Part shown: positions 15,981 through 24,007 of the stretch, piece by piece
How the letters are laid out: each line of letters starts with the position of its first letter
Numbering within the stretch: position 1 is the stretch's first letter
Assembly (NCBI GenBank): GCA_046297495.1
Contig: JBKBIP010000039.1
Location: 1 to 42,200, forward strand
Length of the DNA: 42,200 nucleotides
Direction of reading: 5' to 3'
Origin: JBKBIP01 sp046297495
GTDB taxonomy: Bacteria > Planctomycetota > Planctomycetia > Gemmatales > Gemmataceae
Made by a program: the position numbers and the translations under genes
The notes under the pieces: generated by a model
The model's input: only the letters and a program-made list of their open reading frames with translations
What the model was told of the DNA's origin: nothing
Databases searched by the model: none

Positions 15981-18500
15981 TTAATGGTTGAACAAAAATT
16001 CCTTGGTATTGATCAACGCCCACAAGATGTCCTCGTAGGCGGTCTTGACGTCCCCCTTTTTCTCGATGTAGCCCACCATGACGACGACTTCCTCGGCGGT
16101 GGGGCGCCGCGACAAGGCGACGAGATAGAGGTCGCGGATGCGTTCCTCATGCGGCCGGGTGTCCTTGGCCAAGGCTTGGGCGCGTGCGCCGGACACTTTG
16201 CCGAGTATCTCCGTCGAGTTGAGCAAGTGCAACGATTGGGCCAGGTTGGCGTCGGCGGAGCGTTCACACTCGCAGGCGCTGGCCGAGTCGGGGCGGCCAA
16301 AGACCCCCAAGAAGTACGAATCGAACATGTTGTCGGGCAATTGCACGGCTCGCGTCCCTGCCGGCATGTTGCGGAACGTGGAACGAGTCAGCGTCACGTC
16401 ATCGATGGCGTCCAGCAGCACCTCCGCGTTGAGCCGTTTGGGAATGTACCGGGAATAGTTCTGCTGATCGTCGGCGTTGTAGGCATTGGGAACGGCGCTG
16501 AGGCGATACACGTGCGACGTGCAAATGACACGGATCAAGTTTTTCATGTCATAGTCGTGATCCACGAAGTGTTTCGCCAAGGCGTCGAGCAGGGCGGGGT
16601 TGGACGGTGGATTGGTGATGCGCAGATCATCCTCGGGATCGACCAGCCCCCGGCTGAAAAAGTGTTTCCAGTAGCGATTGACCAGGGATTTGGCGAAGAA
16701 GGGATTGTCCTTCTGTGTCATCCAATCGACGAGCTGATGGCGCGGATCGTCGGTGGGAGCGATTTGCAGCGGCTGGCCGCCGAGGCCAGTCGGCGGCACG
16801 GGTTGATTCGTCTTGGGGTTGACCGCTTGGGGAGCGCCGGGCTTATGCGCGACCGTGAGCGGCGGCTTGGGGGGGGGCGGTTGGTTCCCCTGGCGGCGCG
16901 GCGCGGGTGGGTCTTTCACTTCCAGGCGTGAAAAGAAGGCGGCCATGCCGTAGTAATCTTGTTGGCTCCACTTCTCGAACGGGTGATGGTGGCAACGGGC
17001 GCACTGAATGCGCTGGCCCAAAAACAGCTGGGCAGTGTCTTCGAGCTGGTCCGCGGTTTCCTTGACTTCTCGATACCACACCGCCGGTGGGTTCTTGATC
17101 TCTTCCCCCGTCGCGGTGAGCACGTCGCGCACGAACGCATCATAGGGCCGATTGGTCCGTAAATTCTCCACGATCCAGGCATGGAAAGCAGCCGTCGGCT
17201 TGGGATCGTCAGTCGGCGCGTTGCGGCGATTGCGGAGCACGGCGCTCCACTTGTTGCCAAAATAGTAGGCGTAGTCGGGACTGTCGAGCAACCGATCAAT
17301 CAGTTTCTCGTGTTTCTGCGCGTCCTTGTCGGCCAGGAATTGCACGGTTTCTTCCGCGGTGGGAAGCCGCCCGGCAATGTCTAGGGTGGCCCGGCGAATG
17401 AAGGTGGCATCGTCGCACAACTCCGACGGCGGCAGGCCAAGTTCGCGCAGCTGCTGAAACACCAGCTCATCGATGAAATTCTGGGCCGGCGGCAGATTTT
17501 CGACCGGGGCGCCCAGCGGCACCGTGACCCGAAACACATCGACGAACGATTGGAAGCGGGTCATGATGGCCACGTTCCCGGCTAGCTGCTTGGTTCGCAC
17601 CAAGCCGTATTCCGAGACTTCGGCCATGTCGGGGACATTGGCCTCGAACTGCGTCATGCGTGTGACATCCCGCCGCGTGCCATCGCTGAAGTGGGCCACC
17701 ACGGCGAGCTGCTGCGTGCTGGCACGGTCCATCAGGCGGTGCTTGGGAAAGACCTCGATTCCTGTCACCACGGGGTCATCGGGTTGACCATAAGGAGAAC
17801 CTTGTTCGATCCAGCGAACGAGCAAGCGATAGTAGGGCGAATCCTGTTCCAGACGTTTGCCGCCGCCGTGGGCCGACGTGCCGACCGCCTTCATCAGCAG
17901 CAAGCTATACGACGGCGCGGCGGGGAACAAGCGCCGGCCGCGCCCTTCCTTGACGACGTATTCGTAATCCTCTTCCGGCTCGAAACCAAGCAGCGACAGC
18001 TTAAAGCCATTTTGACCGTCGGCCTTGCCGTGGCAGCCGCCAGCGTTGCAGCCGAACTTGGTGAAGATCGGCACCACCTGATTCGGGAAGTTCACGGGCA
18101 GATCATGAACCATGTGGGACACCGTCACCTGGGTCGTGGTCGTTTGGCCGCCGACCCGCGCGGTGAGGGTGGCCTTCCCTTCCTGCAACGGCGTCACCAA
18201 GCCGGTGGCATCCACGTGAACGATCCCCGCTGGCTCGATCTGGTAAGCGGCTTGGCGGGTCAGATCGCGGACTTGGCCGGTGGCATATTTTCCCGTGACG
18301 AGCAGCTGTTGCCAGGAATCCCGCCCCATCAAGTCGAAGCCGCCGTCGCGCTCTCGGCCCGTTTCCAGCACGATGGCTTGCAGCTGGCCGGGATCGCCGA
18401 GGCCGCGCGGCTCGGCCGCCGCCGCTTGGGGCGCGCCTTGGAACAACAGCAGAACGGCAACCCCCCAGGCTGCCGATAGGGACAAGTGCTTGATTCGCAT
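15981..18500 (-). CDS. Secreted BIG2-DUF1549-DUF1553 protein with haem-binding-like motifs
   Basis: 839 residues, first gene of the minus-strand cluster. Signal peptide 1-29. A BIG2 (bacterial Ig-like) domain lies at about 38-128. A segment with 'FGCNAGGCHGK' follows (C151, C156, H157, i.e. C-x4-C-H instead of the usual C-x2-C-H). A second BIG2-like domain is at about 245-328. DUF1549 starts at about 342 ('NFIDELVFQQLRELGL'), a canonical CxxCH is at C500-H504 ('CARCHHHPFEKW'), then a Pro-rich linker and DUF1553 at about 600-835 ('SLVNRYWKHFFSRGLVDP'). These proteins are thought to be exported c-type cytochrome-like partners of DUF1501 proteins; haem attachment is inferred. ATG 18500 is followed directly by the signal peptide, with GGGGGAG about ten bases upstream. 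Confidence 0.93.
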   Translation of the reverse strand: MRIKHLSLSAAWGVAVLLLFQGAPQAAAAEPRGLGDPGQLQAIVLETGRERDGGFDLMGRDSWQQLLVTGKYATGQVRDLTRQAAYQIEPAGIVHVDATGLVTPLQEGKATLTARVGGQTTTTQVTVSHMVHDLPVNFPNQVVPIFTKFGCNAGGCHGKADGQNGFKLSLLGFEPEEDYEYVVKEGRGRRLFPAAPSYSLLLMKAVGTSAHGGGKRLEQDSPYYRLLVRWIEQGSPYGQPDDPVVTGIEVFPKHRLMDRASTQQLAVVAHFSDGTRRDVTRMTQFEANVPDMAEVSEYGLVRTKQLAGNVAIMTRFQSFVDVFRVTVPLGAPVENLPPAQNFIDELVFQQLRELGLPPSELCDDATFIRRATLDIAGRLPTAEETVQFLADKDAQKHEKLIDRLLDSPDYAYYFGNKWSAVLRNRRNAPTDDPKPTAAFHAWIVENLRTNRPYDAFVRDVLTATGEEIKNPPAVWYREVKETADQLEDTAQLFLGQRIQCARCHHHPFEKWSQQDYYGMAAFFSRLEVKDPPAPRRQGNQPPPPKPPLTVAHKPGAPQAVNPKTNQPVPPTGLGGQPLQIAPTDDPRHQLVDWMTQKDNPFFAKSLVNRYWKHFFSRGLVDPEDDLRITNPPSNPALLDALAKHFVDHDYDMKNLIRVICTSHVYRLSAVPNAYNADDQQNYSRYIPKRLNAEVLLDAIDDVTLTRSTFRNMPAGTRAVQLPDNMFDSYFLGVFGRPDSASACECERSADANLAQSLHLLNSTEILGKVSGARAQALAKDTRPHEERIRDLYLVALSRRPTAEEVVVMVGYIEKKGDVKTAYEDILWALINTKEFLFNH

Positions 18501-19235
18501 ATCCGATGCTCCCCCATCAGGGTGTTGCGGATTCGATCCGGTGGGAAAAACCTTCAGGGTGCGTGCGTTCACGGATTTCGGCACAGTGCATTATCATGGG
18601 GATGGAACGCAGCAGGCGGCCCCCCTGAACGTCGCGCACATTCCTTCCATCAAGTGCCAGTGGGAAGGTAGAGGATAGCTATTTCGATCCTCGCGTGGTC
18701 CGCCGCGCTTGCCTCTGGGCAGGTAAGTATGAGGAACCTCACGCCCTGTCGGTCAGGCGTGTTCGGCGTGGGTGGCAGCGTTCAACCCAATCGCCGATGA
18801 CATTTCGGAGCTTGGCTGAGTCTCTGGCGCGTGTTTGGAAAGCACCACAGGTTATAGGCGGCGTTTCCTTGGCTTTAGGCAAGTTTTTCGGGCAGCCACT
18901 CCGGGTTGGAAGCCAACTTCTCTACCTTTATGGCATAAACTAATCCGCATAGCCAGTAAAATTTGCTGGAAATTTCAGAATCGAGCGTGGTGGACACCTG
19001 ACGACATTTCGGATGAGATAGGCACGCGAGGTCTCGGTTCGCAGGTGCCATCTGCCACGGAGAGACGTTCACCCTCGTTCAAGAAAATCGTTGCCAGCGC
19101 CCGCGAATCTCATCCCCCAACTGGATTGTGGATAGCGGGACAGCATCTTCTCATTCAATTCTTTTTTTCCCCACTTTTATCAACGCGCCAATCAGGCTAT
19201 CACCAGTTATAGATAAGAACGCCAACAGCAGTGGA

Positions 19236-19277
19236 TGCCGCGAGCCGAGCGGCTTGCCTCCCGCTCAGCTCGCGGCA
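19236..19277. repeat. Strong 17-bp hairpin downstream of the 248-residue hypothetical gene
   Basis: TGCCGCGAGCCGAGCGG (19236-19252) pairs with 19261-19277 with one mismatch and an 8-base loop. It lies about 50 bases past the minus-strand stop at 19328, so it could act as a terminator. Part of it (GCGAGCCG..GGCTTGCC) recurs at 2724. Confidence 0.65.
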
Positions 19278-19302
19278 CCTGCCTTTTCAGCAATGCCCGC
19301 CG

Positions 19303-19326
19303 CGCTTCTAGAAAGCGTCGCTAACC
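19303..19326. repeat. Half copy of the GCGTCGCTAAC repeat
   Basis: GCTTCTAGAAAGCGTCGCTAAC ends two bases before the stop of the minus-strand gene. It matches the right half of the 1321-1384 element (GCTTCCGGGAAGCGTCGCTAAC in split form) at all but a few bases. Confidence 0.6.
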
Positions 19327-19327
19327 T

Positions 19328-20074
19328 TTACTGTTTCGCCGCAATGGTCTGCGCCAGGGGCCGGATCACGGCGGGGATGATGTGATTATCCACTAGGTCC
19401 TGGCACACTTCGCGCTGGTTGCGGTACGAATCGATGAGGTTCTTGTACGGCTGCCGACCCCAGTATTGGCGGATGGTGAAATAGACGCTGATCGGCGCTT
19501 CGGGGAATTGGCCGGTGCGAATTTGGTAGGCGTTGGTGCGGGTTTCGATAGCCAACCGGCACTGCAAGCGGCACGATTCATCCAAGGTCAGCATCAAAGA
19601 AGGCTCGTAGTTGATGATGCGGGCGCCCGGCAGCTGGAGCATCGATTCCAAGGTCGTGGGCAATCCCAGCGCCTCGGCCACGACCTCGTCGTGGTTGCCC
19701 GAATACATGAAATCAAAGGCGAACAGTACATCCAGGGCCTCGCAATCGAGATGGTTGAAATCGAGATGGAACGGCGCGACTTCCAACAATCGCTCATGTT
19801 GCGTGTCGGCTTCCGCCACCGATGGCGGATTGACGTAGCCGCTGCACAGGCGGCGCGGTTCCAGCGTGACCCAGCGATAGCTCCCTTTCTCGCGATCTTC
19901 CTCCAAGACGTATTCCCCCGTCTCCCGTTGGTCGAAATCGGTCATTTCGGGAAATTGCTTTTGCAGGGTCTCGAAGAAGTGCAGTACCGTTTCCCGGCTC
20001 GTCGGCAGCGCCATTTTGGTGTTCAGGTACACGTAAATCCCGAAGTCGTCGCATAAGGAACTGTAGGGATTCAT
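19328..20074 (-). CDS. Conserved hypothetical protein, apparently planctomycete-specific
   Basis: 248 residues, soluble, acidic, with no signal peptide or membrane segment. It begins MNPYSSLCDDFGIYVYLNTK and contains 'PTSRETVLHFFETLQKQFPEM', a YRWVTLEPRRLCSGYVNPPS block, 'FDFMYSGNHDEVVAEALG', 'ETRTNAYQIRTGQFPE', and a C-terminal 'VDNHIIPAVIRPLAQTI'. I recall similar proteins only from planctomycetes, always unannotated; this is memory, not a search. Conserved Trp/Arg/Tyr-rich blocks suggest a defined enzyme or binding fold, not a structural filler. GGAGGAGT lies about eight bases before ATG 20074, which decides the start. It is divergently transcribed from the DNA methyltransferase gene with a 340-base gap. 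Confidence 0.75.
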   Translation of the reverse strand: MNPYSSLCDDFGIYVYLNTKMALPTSRETVLHFFETLQKQFPEMTDFDQRETGEYVLEEDREKGSYRWVTLEPRRLCSGYVNPPSVAEADTQHERLLEVAPFHLDFNHLDCEALDVLFAFDFMYSGNHDEVVAEALGLPTTLESMLQLPGARIINYEPSLMLTLDESCRLQCRLAIETRTNAYQIRTGQFPEAPISVYFTIRQYWGRQPYKNLIDSYRNQREVCQDLVDNHIIPAVIRPLAQTIAAKQ

Positions 20075-20297
20075 GGGTAGATACTCCTCCACGCCGGAAA
20101 ATGGGGTGTGGTTTCGTGAAACGGCATCCTGCGCCACTCTCTGTACCATTGTTCGGGTTTTGGGGGGGAAATGCAAGGTCCGTCGCGGGATTTCCCCCCA
20201 TGTGCGCGGAACAGGATGACCGGGAAGGATATGGTGAGCAGGGAAGGCTGGAGTAAAGAGTTGTCGAAGGTATGAGGAGAAGCACGGAGGACTATTC

Positions 20298-20347
20298 GCC
20301 CCGCTTGGTCGTTCCTTACCTAGCCGACTCCCCTTGGCAAGCGGGGC
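20298..20347. other. Inverted repeat overlapping the methyltransferase promoter
   Basis: GCCCCGCTTG (20298-20307) and CAAGCGGGGC (20338-20347) are perfect 10-base arms spaced by 30 bases. The right arm overlaps the proposed -35 box, so it could be an operator; this is inference. Confidence 0.35.
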
Positions 20348-20363
20348 AAAGCCGGTGTATAGT
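20334..20363 (+). promoter_or_regulatory. Candidate promoter of the DNA methyltransferase gene
   Basis: TTGGCA (20334-20339), an 18-base spacer and TATAGT (20358-20363), about 50 bases before the GTG at 20415. The -35 box is the same TTGGCA seen before the 37447 gene. Confidence 0.5.
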
Positions 20364-20414
20364 GTGGTGGTTCAGTTGATCCAGAGAAGGATGCTCACGG
20401 CAAGGAGGCAGAGC

Positions 20415-21329
20415 GTGTTCGACCTTGATGTGGAACCGGCGTATCAAACCAGCTGGGGACGCGCCTATCAGGGGGACGCGCTCGACATCTTGCGGGCCGT
20501 GCCCGATGAGTCTGTCTCCTTGGTGCTCACCTCGCCGCCGTTCGCGTTGCGCCGGCAAAAGGCCTACGGCAACGTCTCCCCGGACGAGTATGGCGAGTGG
20601 CTGTGGCCCTTTGCCCTGGAGATTCAGCGCATCCTACGCCCTGACGGCAGTTTCGTCATGGAATTGGGCGGGGCATGGAATCGGGGCAGCGGCACGCGCT
20701 CGCTGTATCAATATGAGTTGATCCTGCGCTTGAGCCGCATCTTTCATCTGGCCCAGGAATTCTATTGGTATAATCCGTCCAAGCTGCCGACGCCGGCGGA
20801 GTGGGTAACGATCCGCCGTACGCGCGTCAAGGATGCCGTCAACATGTTGTGGTGGTTCTCGAAGACCGAGGCACCGCGGGCCGACAATCGCCAGGTGCTG
20901 CAACCCTACAGCAAATCGATGCGCCGGCTGCTGCAGCATGGTTACAAGGTGGAACGCCGGCCGTCGCAGCACGACATCTCGCCCCACTTTCAACGAGACA
21001 ACGGCGGAGCCATTCCCCCCAACCTGCTGTCCGTTCCCAATACCCGCTCCAACGACGACTACTTCCGCCGCTGTCGGGAAGCAGGGCTGCCGATCCATCC
21101 GGCCCGCTTCCCGCCCGCCATTCCCGAATTCTTCATTCGCTTCCTGACCCTGCCGGGGCAGCTGGTGGTCGATCCGTTCGCCGGCAGCAACGTCACCGGC
21201 CACGCGGCTGAGACGCTGGAACGGCATTGGATGAGCACCGAGATCAATCCGTTGTATGTGGCTGGCTCGCGGTTGCGTTTCGACGCCGCCACGGTCAGTT
21301 GCGGCTTGCCCGGCTCCGCAGCAGGCTGA
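20415..21329 (+). CDS. Site-specific DNA methyltransferase, cytosine-N4, PvuII type
   Basis: 304 residues. Motif order is catalytic motif IV first ('LVLTSPPFALRRQKAYGNVS', about residues 40-60) and SAM-binding motif I last ('VVDPFAGSNVTGHAAE', near the C-terminus), which is the beta-class arrangement of N4-cytosine and some N6-adenine enzymes. The TSPPF motif and the blocks 'FYWYNPSKLPTPAEWVTIRR', 'RVKDAVNMLWWFSKTEAPRA' and 'FQRDNGGAIPPNLL' are characteristic of M.PvuII-like enzymes (CAGCTG), from family knowledge; actual specificity is unproven. No obvious restriction enzyme gene is adjacent, so this may be a solitary methylase. I chose GTG 20415, with AAGGAGG six bases upstream; ATG 20391 is a weaker alternative. 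The 3' end overlaps the convergent gene by 35 bases. Confidence 0.9.
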   Translation: MFDLDVEPAYQTSWGRAYQGDALDILRAVPDESVSLVLTSPPFALRRQKAYGNVSPDEYGEWLWPFALEIQRILRPDGSFVMELGGAWNRGSGTRSLYQYELILRLSRIFHLAQEFYWYNPSKLPTPAEWVTIRRTRVKDAVNMLWWFSKTEAPRADNRQVLQPYSKSMRRLLQHGYKVERRPSQHDISPHFQRDNGGAIPPNLLSVPNTRSNDDYFRRCREAGLPIHPARFPPAIPEFFIRFLTLPGQLVVDPFAGSNVTGHAAETLERHWMSTEINPLYVAGSRLRFDAATVSCGLPGSAAG

Positions 21330-21975
21330 GATGCCGGCCAAAGCGGTCTTCCAGGTATTGATCCACCTTGCCGACCAGGGCCGTCTCGCGGGCCGAGATG
21401 CTTCGGCCATTGCTCAACGTCACGTCCGGCGCTTCTTGCAGCAAGCGTTCGACCTCCGCCAACGTCGCCCGGCAATGATCCAGCCGCGCGTTCACCACCT
21501 CGCCATGATGGCTTTCGCTGATGTCCCAAAAGCGGCAGGCGTCCGCGAAGGTGAGTTCTTGCTTGAGGCCCTGCTGATACTTTTCCAAGGCCGTGCTGCT
21601 CAGCAAGTGGAGCAAGAATTTTTCCTGATCGCGGTTCAATTTGGCCTTGATGATGGGCGTGTCAGGTTCCCCGGCCTGCAAGAGGCGCTTGGCCAAGGCG
21701 CGGCCTTCCTTGGTCACGGTGTAGAGTTTCTGCCCCATCTTGGCCAACCAACCGCGCTTGGTCAGCCCCTTTTCTCCCATGATGCTGGTGAGCACCTTGT
21801 TGGAGTCGGGATACTGATCGGAGTATCCCTTCAAGCCAAAGGTGCGCGGAAACTTTTGCCAGGAGGCCACGACCAAAGCCTCGGCGCTGAAGGGAGATTC
21901 CCCTTGTTCCTCGAGTTGATACGCGCCCAATAATACTTTCTCGGCTACCGTACAATCGGCAATGCTGTGTTGCAC
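21295..21975 (-). CDS. Uncharacterised winged-helix-like protein convergent with the methyltransferase
   Basis: 226 residues, soluble and basic. The N-terminal part ('CTVAEKVLLGAYQLEEQGES', then 'LVVASWQKFPRTFGLKGYSD') and 'LTKRGWLAKMGQKLYTVTKEGRAL' look like one or two winged-helix DNA-binding units (about 5-100). The C-terminal half is helical and ends with a basic 'RFGRHLSLLRSRASRN'. I do not recognise a nuclease motif. The GTG at 21975 is favoured because GGGGGAG lies six bases upstream and conserved-looking sequence starts there. Its last 35 bases overlap the methyltransferase gene tail-to-tail, which suggests a lasting association. It could be a regulator, a specificity or accessory factor, or a restriction partner of unknown type. 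I give no function. Confidence 0.75.
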   Translation of the reverse strand: MQHSIADCTVAEKVLLGAYQLEEQGESPFSAEALVVASWQKFPRTFGLKGYSDQYPDSNKVLTSIMGEKGLTKRGWLAKMGQKLYTVTKEGRALAKRLLQAGEPDTPIIKAKLNRDQEKFLLHLLSSTALEKYQQGLKQELTFADACRFWDISESHHGEVVNARLDHCRATLAEVERLLQEAPDVTLSNGRSISARETALVGKVDQYLEDRFGRHLSLLRSRASRN

Positions 21976-22971
21976 GCTGCTCCCCCGTCCACATGGAGCC
22001 AACAGAATGTCGCGCTGGCTGCGTTTCGTCCATTGTCGCGCGACGGCCACGGCGGAAGCAAATGGAATCTCGGCGAACAATTGCTGAATATCAGATGGAA
22101 TCCATTCCAGCCGCTACGACCGGATTACTCAGCTGCGGTCAGTGGTCAACAAAGATGGCCAGGTGGAGCTGGGTGCGTAGTCCACCTGGCCGGGGGATGC
22201 CGAGGGTGGGGTAACGACCCCCGGCAGACACGAAGGGAGAGTCCAGCCCTTGTCAAAGTCGTTCCCAGGGGCGTCGTGGACCTGGTGGGCGAATCAGGTT
22301 GACCGACGACGCCCCGCGCACACACGGTCGCTCGCTGAGATTCTGGCGGATTGGCTCAAGGCCGGTATCCGTCAGCTGCTTGTTGGAATCGCCAAGGGAC
22401 GTAGCGGGCAAGAAGGGGAATCCAGCCGCACACACCACCCGCACGCCAAACACAGATCGGCCACACAACCAGAATAGGCCGGCTCGCGGTCGGTGACCGG
22501 GTCGGGCGCTGGCTGGACTGTGAGGGATGGCGGGGCCACCAGATCGAGGCTGGTCCGCCAGCCGGGACAGAGAAGCAGTGCGTTGTCCATTCGATTTATC
22601 CTCTCGAAGGTCGGCGGGGCGCGCTTGCTGCTGGCAGGAGGAAATGGCCAAGATCAAGACCGCGCCGGCCAAGGTGGCGACAGTTACGACCAAAGCTTGC
22701 AGATGGGCCCGGCGATCATACATAATATATAGTCTCAATAACAAATGATATAAAGTCTCAATTTCAATAATAGCTTAGCCGGCGTATTGAACATGTCAAG
22801 AGAAGATTGGAGAAATTTCTGGGAATTCCGCCGTCTCGAACTCTGCGCCAATGTGGTATGGTGGATGAGGTAGATCGGAATTAGCCGAACAGCCCCCGTG
22901 CCGGATACGTGCTGATGAATGCCGCCATGACCATCGGCTTTTTTCAGATGATCGGACAGGGAGGATAAAAG
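21976..22971. other. About 1 kb intergenic region with hairpins and an AT-rich patch
   Basis: Two clear inverted repeats are present: GGCCAGGTGGA (22157-22167) with TCCACCTGGCC (22181-22191), and GGGGCGTCGT (22268-22277) with ACGACGCCCC (22306-22315). An unusually AT-rich patch at 22718-22775 holds two direct copies of TATAAAGTCTCAAT / TATATAGTCTCAAT, 23 bases apart. A weak minus-strand gene candidate is listed separately. Confidence 0.5.
22253..22723 (-). CDS. Doubtful lipoprotein-like reading frame, possibly decayed
   Basis: 156 codons from ATG 22723. The first 30 residues (MYDRRAHLQALVVTVATLAG, then AVLILAISSC) form a convincing lipoprotein signal: Arg pair, hydrophobic stretch and an ISSC lipobox. 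The remainder is Arg/Pro/Ser-rich without recognisable structure and may be a frameshifted or non-coding tail. No ribosome-binding site is evident. An AT-rich patch with direct repeats and a TTGACA hexamer (minus strand, 22794-22799) lies upstream. Either a genuine short lipoprotein with a decayed 3' part or a chance frame; I lean to a remnant. Confidence 0.25.
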   Translation of the reverse strand: MYDRRAHLQALVVTVATLAGAVLILAISSCQQQARPADLREDKSNGQRTASLSRLADQPRSGGPAIPHSPASARPGHRPRAGLFWLCGRSVFGVRVVCAAGFPFLPATSLGDSNKQLTDTGLEPIRQNLSERPCVRGASSVNLIRPPGPRRPWERL

Positions 22972-23448
22972 ATGGATTGGCAGCTGGAATTGTGGATGGC
23001 CGGCAAAACTCTGCTGGCGGCGATTCTCGGCGCCTTGATTGGGTTGGAACGGACGTTGCAGGGCCGGCCCGCGGGGGTTCGCACTTACGCCGCCGTGGCC
23101 ATTGGGGCCTGCGTGTTCGGCATGATCTCCACGCGCGGCGGCTTGAATCTAGCCGATCCCACGCGCATTGCCTCCAACGTCGTGACCGGCATGGGGTTCA
23201 TCGGCGCCGGCGTCATCATCCGCGACCGAGGCCGGACTCTCGGTTTGACGACTGCCGCCACCATGTGGGCGACGGCCTCCGTCGGTTTGGCCATCGCCTT
23301 CGATCTGTTGGTGTTGGCCATCGCGGCGGCGCTGATCATCATCTGCTTGCTATTCGCCGATCACCTGCCCGTTTGGCGCAGGTTTCAGCGCGAAGAGGAT
23401 GACGAATCGCCGCCGCCATCTTCCCCTTCTCAGGCCGAGGGGCGATGA
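22972..23448 (+). CDS. MgtC/SapB-family inner-membrane protein
   Basis: 158 residues. The MgtC/SapB domain fills about 8-135, with 'LLAAILGALIGLERTLQGRP' at the N-terminus, 'AGVRTYAAVAIGACVFGMIS', the conserved 'VVTGMGFIGAGVIIRDRG' and 'GLTTAATMWATASVGLAIAF'. Four hydrophobic segments are visible, and a charged, Ser/Pro-rich cytoplasmic tail follows. Members are linked to growth in low magnesium and to control of the F-type ATP synthase; many, like this one, are short and lack the C-terminal ACT-like domain. GGGAGGA lies about seven bases upstream of the ATG. It overlaps the convergent small gene at 23430 by 19 bases. No magnesium-transport gene is adjacent. Confidence 0.92.
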   Translation: MDWQLELWMAGKTLLAAILGALIGLERTLQGRPAGVRTYAAVAIGACVFGMISTRGGLNLADPTRIASNVVTGMGFIGAGVIIRDRGRTLGLTTAATMWATASVGLAIAFDLLVLAIAAALIIICLLFADHLPVWRRFQREEDDESPPPSSPSQAEGR

Positions 23449-23660
23449 TAGGAACGAAAGGTCTCCAGCACTTGAAACAAATCGCTGCTAATGGCCACCT
23501 CGTCATCGAGGAAATCCTTGAGCCAGACATAGTTGTAGCGTTCCGCCAAGGCGATCAGCGGCAACAAATCACCTAAACAGACACGCACCGAAGGTTCTGG
23601 AGTGGGGGCATAGTGAGGTTCTTCCTCCGGAACCGCGTAAACACGAAGATGTGCAGCCAT
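23430..23660 (-). CDS. Small acidic hypothetical protein
   Basis: 76 residues: MAAHLRVYAVPEEEPHYAPT at the start, then 'RVCLGDLLPLIALAERYNYVWLKDFLDDEVAISSDLFQVL'-type helical sequence (given in two parts here: a Leu-rich helix followed by an acidic 'DFLDDEVAISSDLFQVLETF'). Soluble, no signal peptide. AAGGAGG lies seven bases before ATG 23660, which argues strongly for a real gene. Function unknown. Short planctomycete proteins of this composition are often conserved but unannotated. The 3' end overlaps MgtC by 19 bases. Confidence 0.65.
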   Translation of the reverse strand: MAAHLRVYAVPEEEPHYAPTPEPSVRVCLGDLLPLIALAERYNYVWLKDFLDDEVAISSDLFQVLETFRSYHRPSA

Positions 23661-24007
23661 TCTCCATCCTCCTTGCGACAAGTGGACCCGCGCGACCAGG
23701 GCGCCGGCCCAAGAAACGATCCCGCCCTTTCCGCCCCTTGCGGGGCTGATCCGATGGTCTCGGAACAAAGCGCGACCACATTCACGTTGGGGACTGGATA
23801 ACGGTCCATGTCCTTCTTTTCCATCGGCGCTGATGGATTCGTTGACTTAACCTATTTTCGTCTTTGTGGCGGAATGAGACGAGAAGCGCCTTTCCGCCTC
23901 CGCTTCCTTGTGTTTTTCGGACAGGTCTGAGATATTAAGGAAAGTTTGCCTGATGGGCGCGTGCGTCACGACGCGCGAACTTTTCCTCCCACAATCGGCA
24001 CGGACAC
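23661..24007. other. Intergenic region before gpsA
   Basis: About 350 bases between two divergently read genes. Moderately AT-rich near 23840-23870. No confident promoter pair, repeat or RNA was recognised. Confidence 0.4.

Larger units (their letters stand above)
18501..19327. other. Long intergenic region without a supportable gene
   Basis: About 830 bases upstream of the DUF1549/1553 cluster and downstream of the 248-residue hypothetical gene. It must hold the cluster promoter, but no convincing -35/-10 pair was found. A minus-strand frame ending at 18875 ('FYWLCGLVYAIKVEKLASN') reads somewhat like a protein tail but has no support. The right end carries repeat elements (19236-19326). Confidence 0.5.

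Noticed and set aside
18875..19072. 65-codon minus-strand frame ending 'KLASNPEWLPEKLA'
   Set aside because: Slightly protein-like tail, but no ribosome-binding site, no recognisable family and it stands alone; not strong enough to call.
20415..21329. Methylase acting on adenine N6
   Set aside because: Motif IV is TSPPF, not DPPY, and the overall blocks match PvuII-type cytosine-N4 enzymes; N6 activity is not excluded experimentally.
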